NCBI GenBank assembly: GCA_050288705.1
Contig: JBNKEI010000084.1
Location: forward strand, 1-20,799
Origin: JBNKEI01 sp050288705
Lineage (GTDB): Bacteria > Myxococcota > Myxococcia > Myxococcales > UBA5297
Reading direction: 5' to 3'
DNA: 20,799 nt
Shown here: in pieces, positions 1 to 7,126 of the stretch
Numbering within the stretch: position 1 is the stretch's first letter
Layout of the letters: each line of letters begins with the position of its first letter
Program-made: the position numbers and the translations under genes
Notes under the pieces: model-generated
The model's input: the letters and a program-made list of their open reading frames with translations, nothing else
Database searches by the model: none
What the model was told of the DNA's origin: nothing

Positions 1-83
1 ACGACAATCGTAACGCCATCCAAAGCCTAAACCAAAGGTCAGATCGGAATGCAAGCTGGTCTTTCGACTGTGGCGCCCCCTGG

Positions 84-103
84 ATTCCCGCTTTCGCGGG
101 AAT
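84..103. repeat. REP-like palindrome (ATTCCCGC/GCGGGAAT)
   Basis: A perfect 8-bp inverted repeat, ATTCCCGC (84-91) and GCGGGAAT (96-103), surrounds a TTTC loop and is followed by GACGGAG. This TTCCCGC...GCGGGAATGACG core is a familiar dispersed intergenic palindrome in many proteobacterial genomes (family knowledge, not searched here). Only one copy is seen in the window. Confidence 0.7.
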
Positions 104-108
104 GACGG

Positions 109-140
109 AGGGCGTGGTGCCGGATATGGGGACACGCCCT
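109..140. repeat. Inverted repeat next to the REP-like palindrome
   Basis: AGGGCGTG (109-116) and CACGCCCT (133-140) form an 8-bp perfect stem around a 16-nt loop, only 5 nt after the REP-like palindrome at 84-103. The two hairpins together look like one compound intergenic repeat unit (inference). Confidence 0.5.
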
Positions 141-217
141 AGAACTCGATTGCCCTGTGGAACACACTTAATCCCGCTAGTGGAGAGAGAATTCACTGCA
201 CGTATAGCTGCAACCTC

Positions 218-242
218 CAAAAAAGCGCCTAAAAAAGGCGCT
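218..242 (-). terminator. Rho-independent terminator-like hairpin, minus strand
   Basis: On the minus strand AGCGCCT (242-236) and AGGCGCT (230-224) form a 7-bp stem with a T5 loop and are followed directly by a run of T residues (223-218). This is the usual form of an intrinsic terminator for transcription running leftwards. No minus-strand gene is visible between it and the exporter operon, so it may be a leftover from a lost gene, or may isolate the region from antisense transcription. Confidence 0.5.
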
Positions 243-253
243 CGAAAGAACGC

Positions 254-270
254 CGAGCAACAATTGCTCG
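254..270. repeat. Short perfect hairpin CGAGCAA/TTGCTCG
   Basis: CGAGCAA (254-260) and TTGCTCG (264-270) form a 7-bp stem with a 3-nt CAA loop, 11 nt from the terminator-like hairpin. It has no T-run, so it is not a terminator by itself. Its role is unknown. Confidence 0.4.
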
Positions 271-477
271 TCTACCCATTTTGCGGCCCTGCTAAAGCCA
301 GAGCGACTTCAATGATCGCTGCTCAACACACCATAGACAGACCTACGCCGTCAGTGTAGTTAAATATATGGAAATAAACCGTCGCCTCACACGTACTATA
401 TGAATGGAAAGCTACACCAACGCAGGTTATACCCAAACGTCGATGAAGGATTTAATGCGAGGCAAGGTTTTTAAACC

Positions 478-1179
478 ATGAGAAAAGCGAAGGAACCCAT
501 CATCGAGATTGCGAACTTATGCAAATCTTTTACTTCGGGAGAAGCAGAAATCGAAGTACTGAATGACATTAATCTCACCATCGAAAGTGGCGAATTCGTG
601 TCCATCATGGGGCCATCGGGTTCCGGTAAAAGCACTTTACTTTACTTAATTGGTGGGCTCGATAAACCCACCTCGGGGAGCGTCAGAATAAAGCGCCGGG
701 AATTGGCGATTATGAAAGACCGCGAGCAAAGCGTCCTACGCCGCCGTGATTTGGGCTTTGTATTTCAATTTTATAATTTGATTCCCAATCTAAATGTTGA
801 AGAGAATGTGATGCTTCCAGTCATGCTCGACGGCAAAAAGATAAAACAGCATCGTCAAAAACTTGAGGAAATCTTGGAAGTGGTAGGCTTGCTGGACCGA
901 CGCCACCATACCCCACGCGAACTTTCCGGCGGTCAGCAGCAACGAGTGGCAATTGCTCGCGCGCTAGTCAATGAACCCGATATTATCCTGGCTGATGAAC
1001 CGATTGGTAATCTAGATAGTAAAACCGGCAATGATGTTATGAAACTTTTAAAAATAATTAACCAGCAGCATAAGAAAACTGTTGTTCAGGTGACTCACTC
1101 CAATGAAGCAGCTTCATTTGGCGACCGAATAATTTATGTTAGAGATGGAAAGGTATGCGAAAATGCTAAATGTTATTAA
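478..1179 (+). CDS. ABC exporter ATPase, LolD/MacB type
   Basis: Cytoplasmic ATPase subunit of the three-gene exporter that continues with the adaptor and permease. The 233-residue length is normal for the LolD/MacB-like family. Visible motifs are Walker A GPSGSGKST at 45-53, signature LSGGQQQR at 149-156, Walker B at 169-173 with catalytic Glu174, and the switch His207. The D-loop region reads EPIGNLDS where the family usually has EPTGNLDS, a mild variant. The ATG at 478 follows a weak purine stretch (AAGG, 464-467). The adaptor gene probably begins inside its last codons. The gene is AT-rich like the two following genes. The substrate of the exporter cannot be told from this subunit. Confidence 0.9.
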   Translation: MRKAKEPIIEIANLCKSFTSGEAEIEVLNDINLTIESGEFVSIMGPSGSGKSTLLYLIGGLDKPTSGSVRIKRRELAIMKDREQSVLRRRDLGFVFQFYNLIPNLNVEENVMLPVMLDGKKIKQHRQKLEEILEVVGLLDRRHHTPRELSGGQQQRVAIARALVNEPDIILADEPIGNLDSKTGNDVMKLLKIINQQHKKTVVQVTHSNEAASFGDRIIYVRDGKVCENAKCY

Positions 1180-2122
1180 AATTGTCGCTATTGCTACTGC
1201 GATTGGGTTTTTGAGTAGATGCACAAAAGAGCCAACAAACGAATCAACAGCGGTCAATAACTTGCCAACGAAAGTTGAAAACCAGGAAATTGAGGCTTTC
1301 GGCATAGTCAAAGCTAAAGAAAGCAAAGTGATAGCTATTGATTTTCCTGCTTGGGTCGAAAAAATACTTGTAAAAGAGGGCCAAAATGTAATCAAAGGAA
1401 CGCCACTCATTAATTTAAATATTGACGACTTCGACACACAGATTCGTGCTAAGGAACATGAATTGCGTGCGGCAATATTCGATTTGAGAAAATCAAAAAA
1501 AAATTTGCGGGAAGCCAAAGAGGATTACGACCGGGCTCAGAAAGAATTGGCAATCAAAGAAAACCTTATGAAAGAAGGAATTATCCCCCGAAAAGAGGTT
1601 GAAGAGTACCGAGAGATATTTAAAGGAAAAGTAAAGGCAATCACTGATCTTCAGCTAAGCTTGAATGGCCGAGAAGGCCAATCGGCGATTCATATAAAAA
1701 AGCAGAAAATAGCTATTCTTGAGCTTGAATTAGAACGAATGCGTTCCAAGTTAGATCAGAGTTTCGTTCATAAGAATGTAATCATTTCTCCTATTAATGG
1801 AGTCATATCCGAAATCAGCTATTCGGAGGGAGAAATGGTGAATTCGGAAAAAGGTCTTCTGACGATTATTAATCGTGATAATCTAGTAATTGATGCCAGT
1901 GTTTCCGAAGAATTTATTCGAGATGTAAAGATCGGCGCACCAGCTTCTATTTTACCCGTTGCGGACAGCACTCGCAAATATAAAGGTGAAGTAAGTGCCA
2001 TTGCCGGGATGGCTACCAAGCAGGGAGGAGAAACGTCGATCGCTATTGAAATACGCATTTTGAATCCCGATGAATTTTTAAAACCGTTTTTCAATGTCGA
2101 TACTCAGATTACTAAAAGATGA
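1163..2122 (+). CDS. Periplasmic adaptor (HlyD/MacA-like membrane fusion protein)
   Basis: Adaptor that would link the inner-membrane permease to periplasmic or outer-membrane partners. It is 319 residues from ATG 1163, chosen because GGAAAGG at 1146-1152 lies about 10 nt upstream and the hydrophobic signal starts at once; an in-frame ATG at 1136 would add nine polar residues before it. The start lies 17 nt inside the ATPase gene, suggesting translational coupling. Residues 1-20 form a hydrophobic N-terminus ending in Cys20, preceded by Leu-Ser-Arg, so the lipobox is atypical (Arg at -1). Half-lipoyl segments flank a long charged coiled-coil hairpin (about residues 85-195), followed by a beta-barrel-like part. 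The C-terminus is short, ending soon after the barrel. The family assignment is firm; the cargo is unknown. Confidence 0.85.
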   Translation: MLNVIKIVAIATAIGFLSRCTKEPTNESTAVNNLPTKVENQEIEAFGIVKAKESKVIAIDFPAWVEKILVKEGQNVIKGTPLINLNIDDFDTQIRAKEHELRAAIFDLRKSKKNLREAKEDYDRAQKELAIKENLMKEGIIPRKEVEEYREIFKGKVKAITDLQLSLNGREGQSAIHIKKQKIAILELELERMRSKLDQSFVHKNVIISPINGVISEISYSEGEMVNSEKGLLTIINRDNLVIDASVSEEFIRDVKIGAPASILPVADSTRKYKGEVSAIAGMATKQGGETSIAIEIRILNPDEFLKPFFNVDTQITKR

Positions 2123-2140
2123 GAGTTCCAGGCAAAAAGC

Positions 2141-4624
2141 ATGCAGATTTTAGTCAAGCTTGTTCTTAAGAACATATTAGAAAAAAAGTTTCGAACTTTT
2201 CTGATTGTCTTTTCGGTAATGTTGTCATCGGCGCTGTTCTTTTCGTCGTGGGCTCTTACCGGGACTATGGAGGCAATGTTCATTGCGAGAATGAAGCAGT
2301 TTTACGGAAAAGCCGACATCATCATAGAGCCCGGTCAAAAATCGAGATCCCCCTACATAAAAGCTGATTTATTGAAACCTTGGAAAAGCCGTTTGCAATG
2401 TGTGGCCGGACACGTTCAAGTGGATGCTGTTTATAAAAAAGACCATGAAACCACTAACCTGTTAATTACCGGGATCAATCTTTCTGATTTGCAACAGCTC
2501 AATCCGATCAGTCTGAGCGCACAACAAAATTTGGAGCCGTTTACTGGCAGTAAGATCATAATAAGTAGAATATTTTCGGAAAAAAATCATTTAGTATTGG
2601 GCCAGAATATTAATCTGGAAATAAATGGCGCTAGACGGCGGGTTGCTGTTGCCGGGATTGCAGAACCAACCGGTTTGTTCCAAGACGATGGTTTTATTAA
2701 TTTTGCAGTCATGCCCAAGAACACACTTGGCAGCTATTTCAATGCCCGAGGAAGAAACTTCGCTCTATTGCTGTCTGTCAAGGACCAGTTGGATAAGCAC
2801 GCTTTGATAAACGAACTTTCCTCGGTTTACAAACACTGTACAGTCCGAGAACCATATTCGCCCGAAGAAATCCGCGAACATGTAGGCAAAACAACCACCG
2901 TTTTTTTTATAATGCTTACCATTGTTTTGGCGATGGCAATTTTTATTATATATACTTCTTTCAAGGTTATTACTCAAGAACGACTGCCGGTAATTGGAAC
3001 ATTTCGTAGCGTGGGGGCAACGAAGCTCAGTACTGATTTAATGCTGTTTATGGAAAGCATCGCTTATGGCGTAACCGGAGGTGTTCTTGGATGTGGACTT
3101 GGGATTGGTGTTCTGTATGTAATGGCCGTACTCATGAAACAACCCTGGATGAAAACAACAATTAGTTTTTCCTGGGTTCAAATGGCGGCGGCTTTTTCAG
3201 TGGCGATTGCATTGGCATTGATTAGTTCTGCGTTACCGATTGTTCAGATTTCACGTTTGCCGATCAAAGAAATTATTTTAAACATTATGGCAGCCCCAAA
3301 AAAGCATAATTTCTGGAAATTGCCAATTGGATTGTTACTCGCATCTTTTGCATTGTTTTTTCCTCATTACCCCTTAGAAGGTCACGAATTGACGACAGTG
3401 GTGATATGTCAATTGGTCCTTATTTTTGCCATGGTCATTCTTGTTCCTTACGGTTTGGTATTGACTGGAAAACTATTAGAAATCGTTTATCCATGGCTTT
3501 TTGGAAACATTGGGGTTTTGGCAGTCAAAAATCTACGGGAAAATAGAAATATTATTAACAATCTTGCTCTGCTTACGATTGGCATTTCCAGCCTGCTGAT
3601 GATAAAATCGACTACTAAAAGCGCCGCGGAGACCACCCTTGATACCTGGAGAGAAGCCAAGTTCGAAATATGGGCGCATATGCACTCCTCGGACCAAACG
3701 ATGCGCAGGTCAATCAGAACTGTTAGCGGGGTTGAGGAGACTTTTTGCCGGTTGTCTTCCGAAAATGTCGAACTGCCTGATTATGACCTGAAAATTAAAG
3801 AGCTCCGAGGCGCTGATCCAGCGGATTATCTCAAATTTTGGAGACTGAACACATTGGAAGACTCGCAAGTTTTATTGGAAGATTTAAATAATGGACGAAA
3901 TGTTTTGCTGAGCTTCACTCTAAAGAAAAAACTGAATCTTAAAAAAGGCGATTTACTTAGATTTAAAATGCAGCGCGGGCCAAAAACCTACCGAGTAGCC
4001 GGGTTTTTTAGATCTAACTGGAACAACGGAAGTTTTGCGATTATTCCTCAACGTTACTTAAAAGTGGACATGAACCTTCACACCTGTTCAAGTATCATGA
4101 TTAAAACGTCTCTCGATCCTTCGATTACTTCTGCGAGAATAAAAGAAAAATTCGCCAGACATTCACCATTCGTAAGCACTATTCAGGCAATGACCGACCG
4201 TGACATGAAAAACAATAACCAACTGTTTTTTATTTTGAATAGTTTTTCCGTTCTGGCGTTGGTAATCGGGATATTTGGTATTCTCAACAACCTAGTGATT
4301 AGTTTTATGGAGCGACGTCGTTCTTTGGCTATGATGCGATCAGTGGGCATGGAAAAAATTCAAATGATAAAGATGGTTTTAATTGAATCATTCACGGTCG
4401 GATTAGTAGGTGGTATTTTTGGTATACTAGGCGGATGGTTGTTGCTTTCAATGGTTCCTACGCTATTATTAGCACTCAATTATCCTGATTTTCCCATCGA
4501 TTGCTCGGCAATATTTCTAATTGACTTATTACTGGGGGGTATTGCCACATGTTTAATAGCTTGCATAGCTCCCGCAATCGGTTCTGCACGACTCAATATA
4601 ATTGACTCGTTAAAGTACGAATGA
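2141..4624 (+). CDS. ABC exporter permease with two FtsX/MacB-type domains
   Basis: Inner-membrane permease of 827 residues, third gene of the exporter operon, starting 18 nt after the adaptor stop. The pattern is one helix (about 19-41), a large periplasmic domain (about 42-250), three helices (251-275, 300-332, 345-370), a middle block of helices (394-410, 417-441, 473-489), a second periplasmic domain (about 490-694) and three final helices (695-723, 745-772, 789-816). This gives ten segments and two FtsX repeats, each with the conserved pattern of a charged loop followed by a glycine-rich helix, for example RSVG followed by TGGVLG in the first repeat. Related duplicated permeases (YbbP-like) work as mechanotransmitters pulling lipids, lipoproteins or peptides rather than forming classical channels (family knowledge). 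The product is complete and AT-rich; the substrate is unknown. Confidence 0.88.
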   Translation: MQILVKLVLKNILEKKFRTFLIVFSVMLSSALFFSSWALTGTMEAMFIARMKQFYGKADIIIEPGQKSRSPYIKADLLKPWKSRLQCVAGHVQVDAVYKKDHETTNLLITGINLSDLQQLNPISLSAQQNLEPFTGSKIIISRIFSEKNHLVLGQNINLEINGARRRVAVAGIAEPTGLFQDDGFINFAVMPKNTLGSYFNARGRNFALLLSVKDQLDKHALINELSSVYKHCTVREPYSPEEIREHVGKTTTVFFIMLTIVLAMAIFIIYTSFKVITQERLPVIGTFRSVGATKLSTDLMLFMESIAYGVTGGVLGCGLGIGVLYVMAVLMKQPWMKTTISFSWVQMAAAFSVAIALALISSALPIVQISRLPIKEIILNIMAAPKKHNFWKLPIGLLLASFALFFPHYPLEGHELTTVVICQLVLIFAMVILVPYGLVLTGKLLEIVYPWLFGNIGVLAVKNLRENRNIINNLALLTIGISSLLMIKSTTKSAAETTLDTWREAKFEIWAHMHSSDQTMRRSIRTVSGVEETFCRLSSENVELPDYDLKIKELRGADPADYLKFWRLNTLEDSQVLLEDLNNGRNVLLSFTLKKKLNLKKGDLLRFKMQRGPKTYRVAGFFRSNWNNGSFAIIPQRYLKVDMNLHTCSSIMIKTSLDPSITSARIKEKFARHSPFVSTIQAMTDRDMKNNNQLFFILNSFSVLALVIGIFGILNNLVISFMERRRSLAMMRSVGMEKIQMIKMVLIESFTVGLVGGIFGILGGWLLLSMVPTLLLALNYPDFPIDCSAIFLIDLLLGGIATCLIACIAPAIGSARLNIIDSLKYE

Positions 4625-4650
4625 CCCGAAACAACCATCACGGCATCCCT

Positions 4651-5397
4651 TCACCGCGCCATCAGTACAAACACGCCCCATCCCAGGTATTCACGAGTGT
4701 ACGCGGCGTAGCGTTGGGGTGCTAAGGTCAGTTCGGCTCGAACATCTTTCGCAAAGTCGTCGCCGGGATTCGCTTCGAGCCATCGGCGCATGGTGAGCCA
4801 CTTGGCCGCCTCGTACCTGTCCCAACCATCTTGGTCTGCCAGAACCATTTCCACGACGTCGTAGTTAAGGTTTCCGAAAGAAGCGAGAAGCTCTGGAAGC
4901 ATGAGAAAGTCGGAGATCGAACCGGCATGACATTCCTTGGCAACGTCTTCGGTCGGCGGTAATCGCAGCCAGTACGGCTCGCCAATGAGAATGATTCCTC
5001 CAGTGCGGAGGCTCCGCGCCAAAAGCTCAATTGTGCCGGCGACTCCCCCACCGATCCAGGTGGCGCCCACACAGGCGGCCACGCCCACCTTTTCGTCGGC
5101 GACATAGCCAGCAGCATCACCGTGGATGAACTCGACTCGATCGGCGACGCCGAGTTCTTCAGCGCGGAGTTTTGCTTGCTCGGTGAATAGCTGGCTCATG
5201 TCGATACCGGCGCCGCTGATTCTGTAATCGCGTGCCCATGTGCACAGCATCTCACCCGAACCGCTGCCAAGGTCAAGCACACGAGTCTCCGGTTCCAGGC
5301 GCAATGCGGCGCCGAGAGTGGTGAGTTTTTCCGGCGTGATCGGGTTGTGAATGCGGTGAGCACTTTCGGTGATGTTGAAGATTCGTGGAATGTCCAT
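4651..5397 (-). CDS. Class I SAM-dependent methyltransferase, substrate unknown
   Basis: A 248-residue soluble methyltransferase. SAM-binding motif I is VLDLGSGSGE at residues 40-49, followed by an acidic end of strand 2 (GIDMS), a GDAAGY motif II region and IILIGEPYW, as in Rossmann-fold class I enzymes. The ATG at 5397 has GAGG on the minus strand (5408-5405) with 7-nt spacing, so this start is good. It converges with the exporter permease (26-nt gap) and is divergent from the ars fusion gene. It is GC-richer than the exporter operon and matches the composition of the ars/CheBR block, so it probably belongs to that segment. The protein has no ArsM cysteine set, so there is no sequence reason to call it an arsenic enzyme. 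Confidence 0.85.
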   Translation of the reverse strand: MDIPRIFNITESAHRIHNPITPEKLTTLGAALRLEPETRVLDLGSGSGEMLCTWARDYRISGAGIDMSQLFTEQAKLRAEELGVADRVEFIHGDAAGYVADEKVGVAACVGATWIGGGVAGTIELLARSLRTGGIILIGEPYWLRLPPTEDVAKECHAGSISDFLMLPELLASFGNLNYDVVEMVLADQDGWDRYEAAKWLTMRRWLEANPGDDFAKDVRAELTLAPQRYAAYTREYLGWGVFVLMAR

Positions 5398-5729
5398 TTG
5401 CGAGCCTCGTTAGCGGAAATCAAAATGCACCACTAACAGTGGCCCACCGTGAAGTTGAAGCATCTATGACAGCTTTTCGTGGCAAGTGTTGAAATTCTAC
5501 CAACCCTAACCAACCGGCTGTCTCTTGACGCCATTCGTATAACCGGCTAACCCCAAAGAGGAGCTTTGGTCGTACCTACACGCTCTGTCCGGTCGAGGAC
5601 GCGATGATGCGGGAGCACCTTGAGCTGCTAAAGACGAGCCTGGCCAGAAGGCCGGATGCTATCCCGCTGCTCGTGAGGAAATGGGCTTTGGCTCGACCGC
5701 AAGTACTACCGCCAAAAGGAGAAAATCGT
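5398..5729. other. Divergent intergenic region upstream of methyltransferase and ars fusion
   Basis: This 332-bp gap separates the minus-strand methyltransferase from the plus-strand arsC start. It must hold the promoters of both, but I see no convincing -35/-10 pair. A small hairpin, CCAAAG (5553-5558) and CTTTGG (5564-5569), carries AGGAG in its loop. An in-frame ATG at 5604 would extend ArsC by 42 residues, but they are not ArsC-like and lack a good ribosome site. They could be the tail of a lost upstream gene. No arsR-type regulator is seen. Confidence 0.45.
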
Positions 5730-6944
5730 ATGAAGGGAGTCCTGTTTCTGTGCGTAGCCAACTCTGCTCGCAGCCAGATGGCCGAGGGCATAGCTCGCAT
5801 GCTACTACCCTTCGAGGTGAAGGTATGGTCGGCTGGCTCCCGCCCGACCAGCGTGCGCCCCGAGGCCATCGCTGTCTTGAAAGAAATCGATATCGACATA
5901 TCCACGCACCGGTCGAAGGCAACGACCGAGATCCCCGCCGCTGAGGTGGACACCGTTATTACGCTTTGCGGCGAGGAAGAGTGTCCCCTATTCCTCGGTA
6001 AAGCCGAAAGGCTTCACTGGGGGCTACCCGACCCTGCGGCGGTTACGGGGTGCGAGGCCGTACGTCTCGACGCATTCCGGGAAATACGCACCGAGCTGAA
6101 GACTAGGATCGAGAGCCTGGCAGTAAAAATCACCGAGGAGAGAACAATGAGCAAGAGGACCCACGATGAGAAGAACGACAAGGTGCGCGCCGCGGTACGC
6201 GACCAATATGGCAAGGTCGCCAAGCAGGAAAACTCGGGCTACTGCTGCTCGTCGGGCTGCTGTTCGCCGGCACCGGACGCAAGCCTCGCGCTCGGCTACT
6301 CGCCCGAGGATCTCGGCAGCGTCCCCGAGGGCGCCAATCTGGGGCTTGGCTGCGGAAACCCGCAGGCAATCGCCTCTCTGCGCGAAGGCGAAACCGTCCT
6401 CGACCTAGGTGCGGGGGGTGGCTTCGACTGCTTCCTAGCAGCCAAGAAGGTTGGTCATAGTGGCCGAGTCATCGGCGTCGACATGACCCCCGAGATGGTG
6501 CTAAAGGCCCGCGCTAACGCCCGCCAAATAGACGTTCAGAACGTCGAGTTCCGACTCGGAGAGATTGAGCACCTGCCGGTGGCTGACGGCGAGGTCGACG
6601 TAATTCTGTCGAACTGCGTCATCAACCTGTCCCCCGACAAAGAAGCGGTTTTTAGCGAGGCCTTTCGGGTGCTCAAGCCCGGCGGCCGCCTTGCCATCTC
6701 GGACATCGTCGCCACCGCGCCCCTTCCCGAGGAGCTGACCGGAAGCCTCGAAGCGCTCACCGGCTGCGTTTCCGGGGCAGCGCCCGTGGAGAAGGTGCGC
6801 GAGATCCTGAAGACCGTCGGCTTCGAGAAGATTCGCGTCGACCTCAAAGAGGAAAGCCGCGCGGTCATCCGCGACTGGTTCCCCGGGTCAGGCGCCGAAA
6901 AGTATGTCGTCTCCGCGACTATCGAGGGAACCAAGCCTCGATGA
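5730..6944 (+). CDS. arsC-arsM: Fused arsenate reductase (ArsC, LMW-PTP type) - arsenite methyltransferase (ArsM)
   Basis: One uninterrupted 404-codon frame containing two arsenic enzymes. Residues 1-135 are a low-molecular-weight-phosphatase-type arsenate reductase: P-loop C8-x5-R14, redox pair C80 and C85 and catalytic D101 (LPDPAA), the thioredoxin-coupled scheme reducing As(V) to As(III). Residues 140-404 are a full 265-residue ArsM: SAM motif VLDLGAGGGFD and the three As(III)-binding cysteines at ArsM positions 69 (GLGCGNP), 157 (SNCVIN) and 207 (TGCVSG), plus an N-terminal CCSSGCC cluster. Start 5730 is chosen because AAAAGGAGA (5714-5722) lies 7 nt before it; 5604 is a possible longer start. 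Upstream two-gene layouts normally have a stop between arsC and arsM; none is present here. The product may be a bifunctional chain, with separate ArsM also made from ATG 6147. Confidence 0.85.
   Translation: MKGVLFLCVANSARSQMAEGIARMLLPFEVKVWSAGSRPTSVRPEAIAVLKEIDIDISTHRSKATTEIPAAEVDTVITLCGEEECPLFLGKAERLHWGLPDPAAVTGCEAVRLDAFREIRTELKTRIESLAVKITEERTMSKRTHDEKNDKVRAAVRDQYGKVAKQENSGYCCSSGCCSPAPDASLALGYSPEDLGSVPEGANLGLGCGNPQAIASLREGETVLDLGAGGGFDCFLAAKKVGHSGRVIGVDMTPEMVLKARANARQIDVQNVEFRLGEIEHLPVADGEVDVILSNCVINLSPDKEAVFSEAFRVLKPGGRLAISDIVATAPLPEELTGSLEALTGCVSGAAPVEKVREILKTVGFEKIRVDLKEESRAVIRDWFPGSGAEKYVVSATIEGTKPR
6135..6149 (+). promoter_or_regulatory. arsM: Internal ribosome binding site and ATG of arsM inside the fusion
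   Basis: GAGGAG (6135-6140) sits 6 nt before an in-frame ATG (6147-6149), at the exact place where standalone ArsM proteins begin (MSKRTHDEKND...). This is a stronger site than most starts in the window. It suggests ArsM (265 residues, 6147-6944) is also made alone, and that the fusion arose by loss of the arsC stop codon. That history is inference. Confidence 0.7.
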
Positions 6945-7126
6945 ACTACAAAAAAAACATGTAACCACATCGTTACGAGTTGTGTAGATTGACCAAACTA
7001 AAATTGCCTACCAAATAGGGCTAGGTCCACGAGTCCTAGGTTGCGGCAGCGGCCAGGAGTCATTAAGGTCTGAGGGTTTGCGGACATTTAGGTACCGAGC
7101 CCGCAAGAGCCCGCCCGAGGTGCCTG

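Larger units (their letters stand above)
1..477. other. Gene-poor leader region with hairpins
   Basis: No convincing gene is seen in this stretch. An open frame of 85 codons (102-359, plus) exists, but it is crossed by three of the four hairpins annotated separately (109-140, 224-242, 254-270), has no Shine-Dalgarno sequence, and its product resembles nothing I recognise. The stretch looks like an intergenic repeat region or the remnant of a mobile element. The only coding-related signal is the purine-rich run GAGGCAAGG at 459-467, upstream of the ATPase start at 478. Confidence 0.5.

Noticed and set aside
102..359. 85-codon plus-strand frame
   Set aside because: It crosses three hairpins, lacks a ribosome site and gives no recognisable protein; most likely non-coding.
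5525..5553. TTGACG with TAACCC 17 nt later as a promoter for the ars fusion
   Set aside because: The -10 hexamer is poor, and other pairings are equally likely, so it cannot be claimed.
6536..6970. 144-codon minus-strand frame
   Set aside because: Antisense to the ArsM domain with catalytic residues intact.
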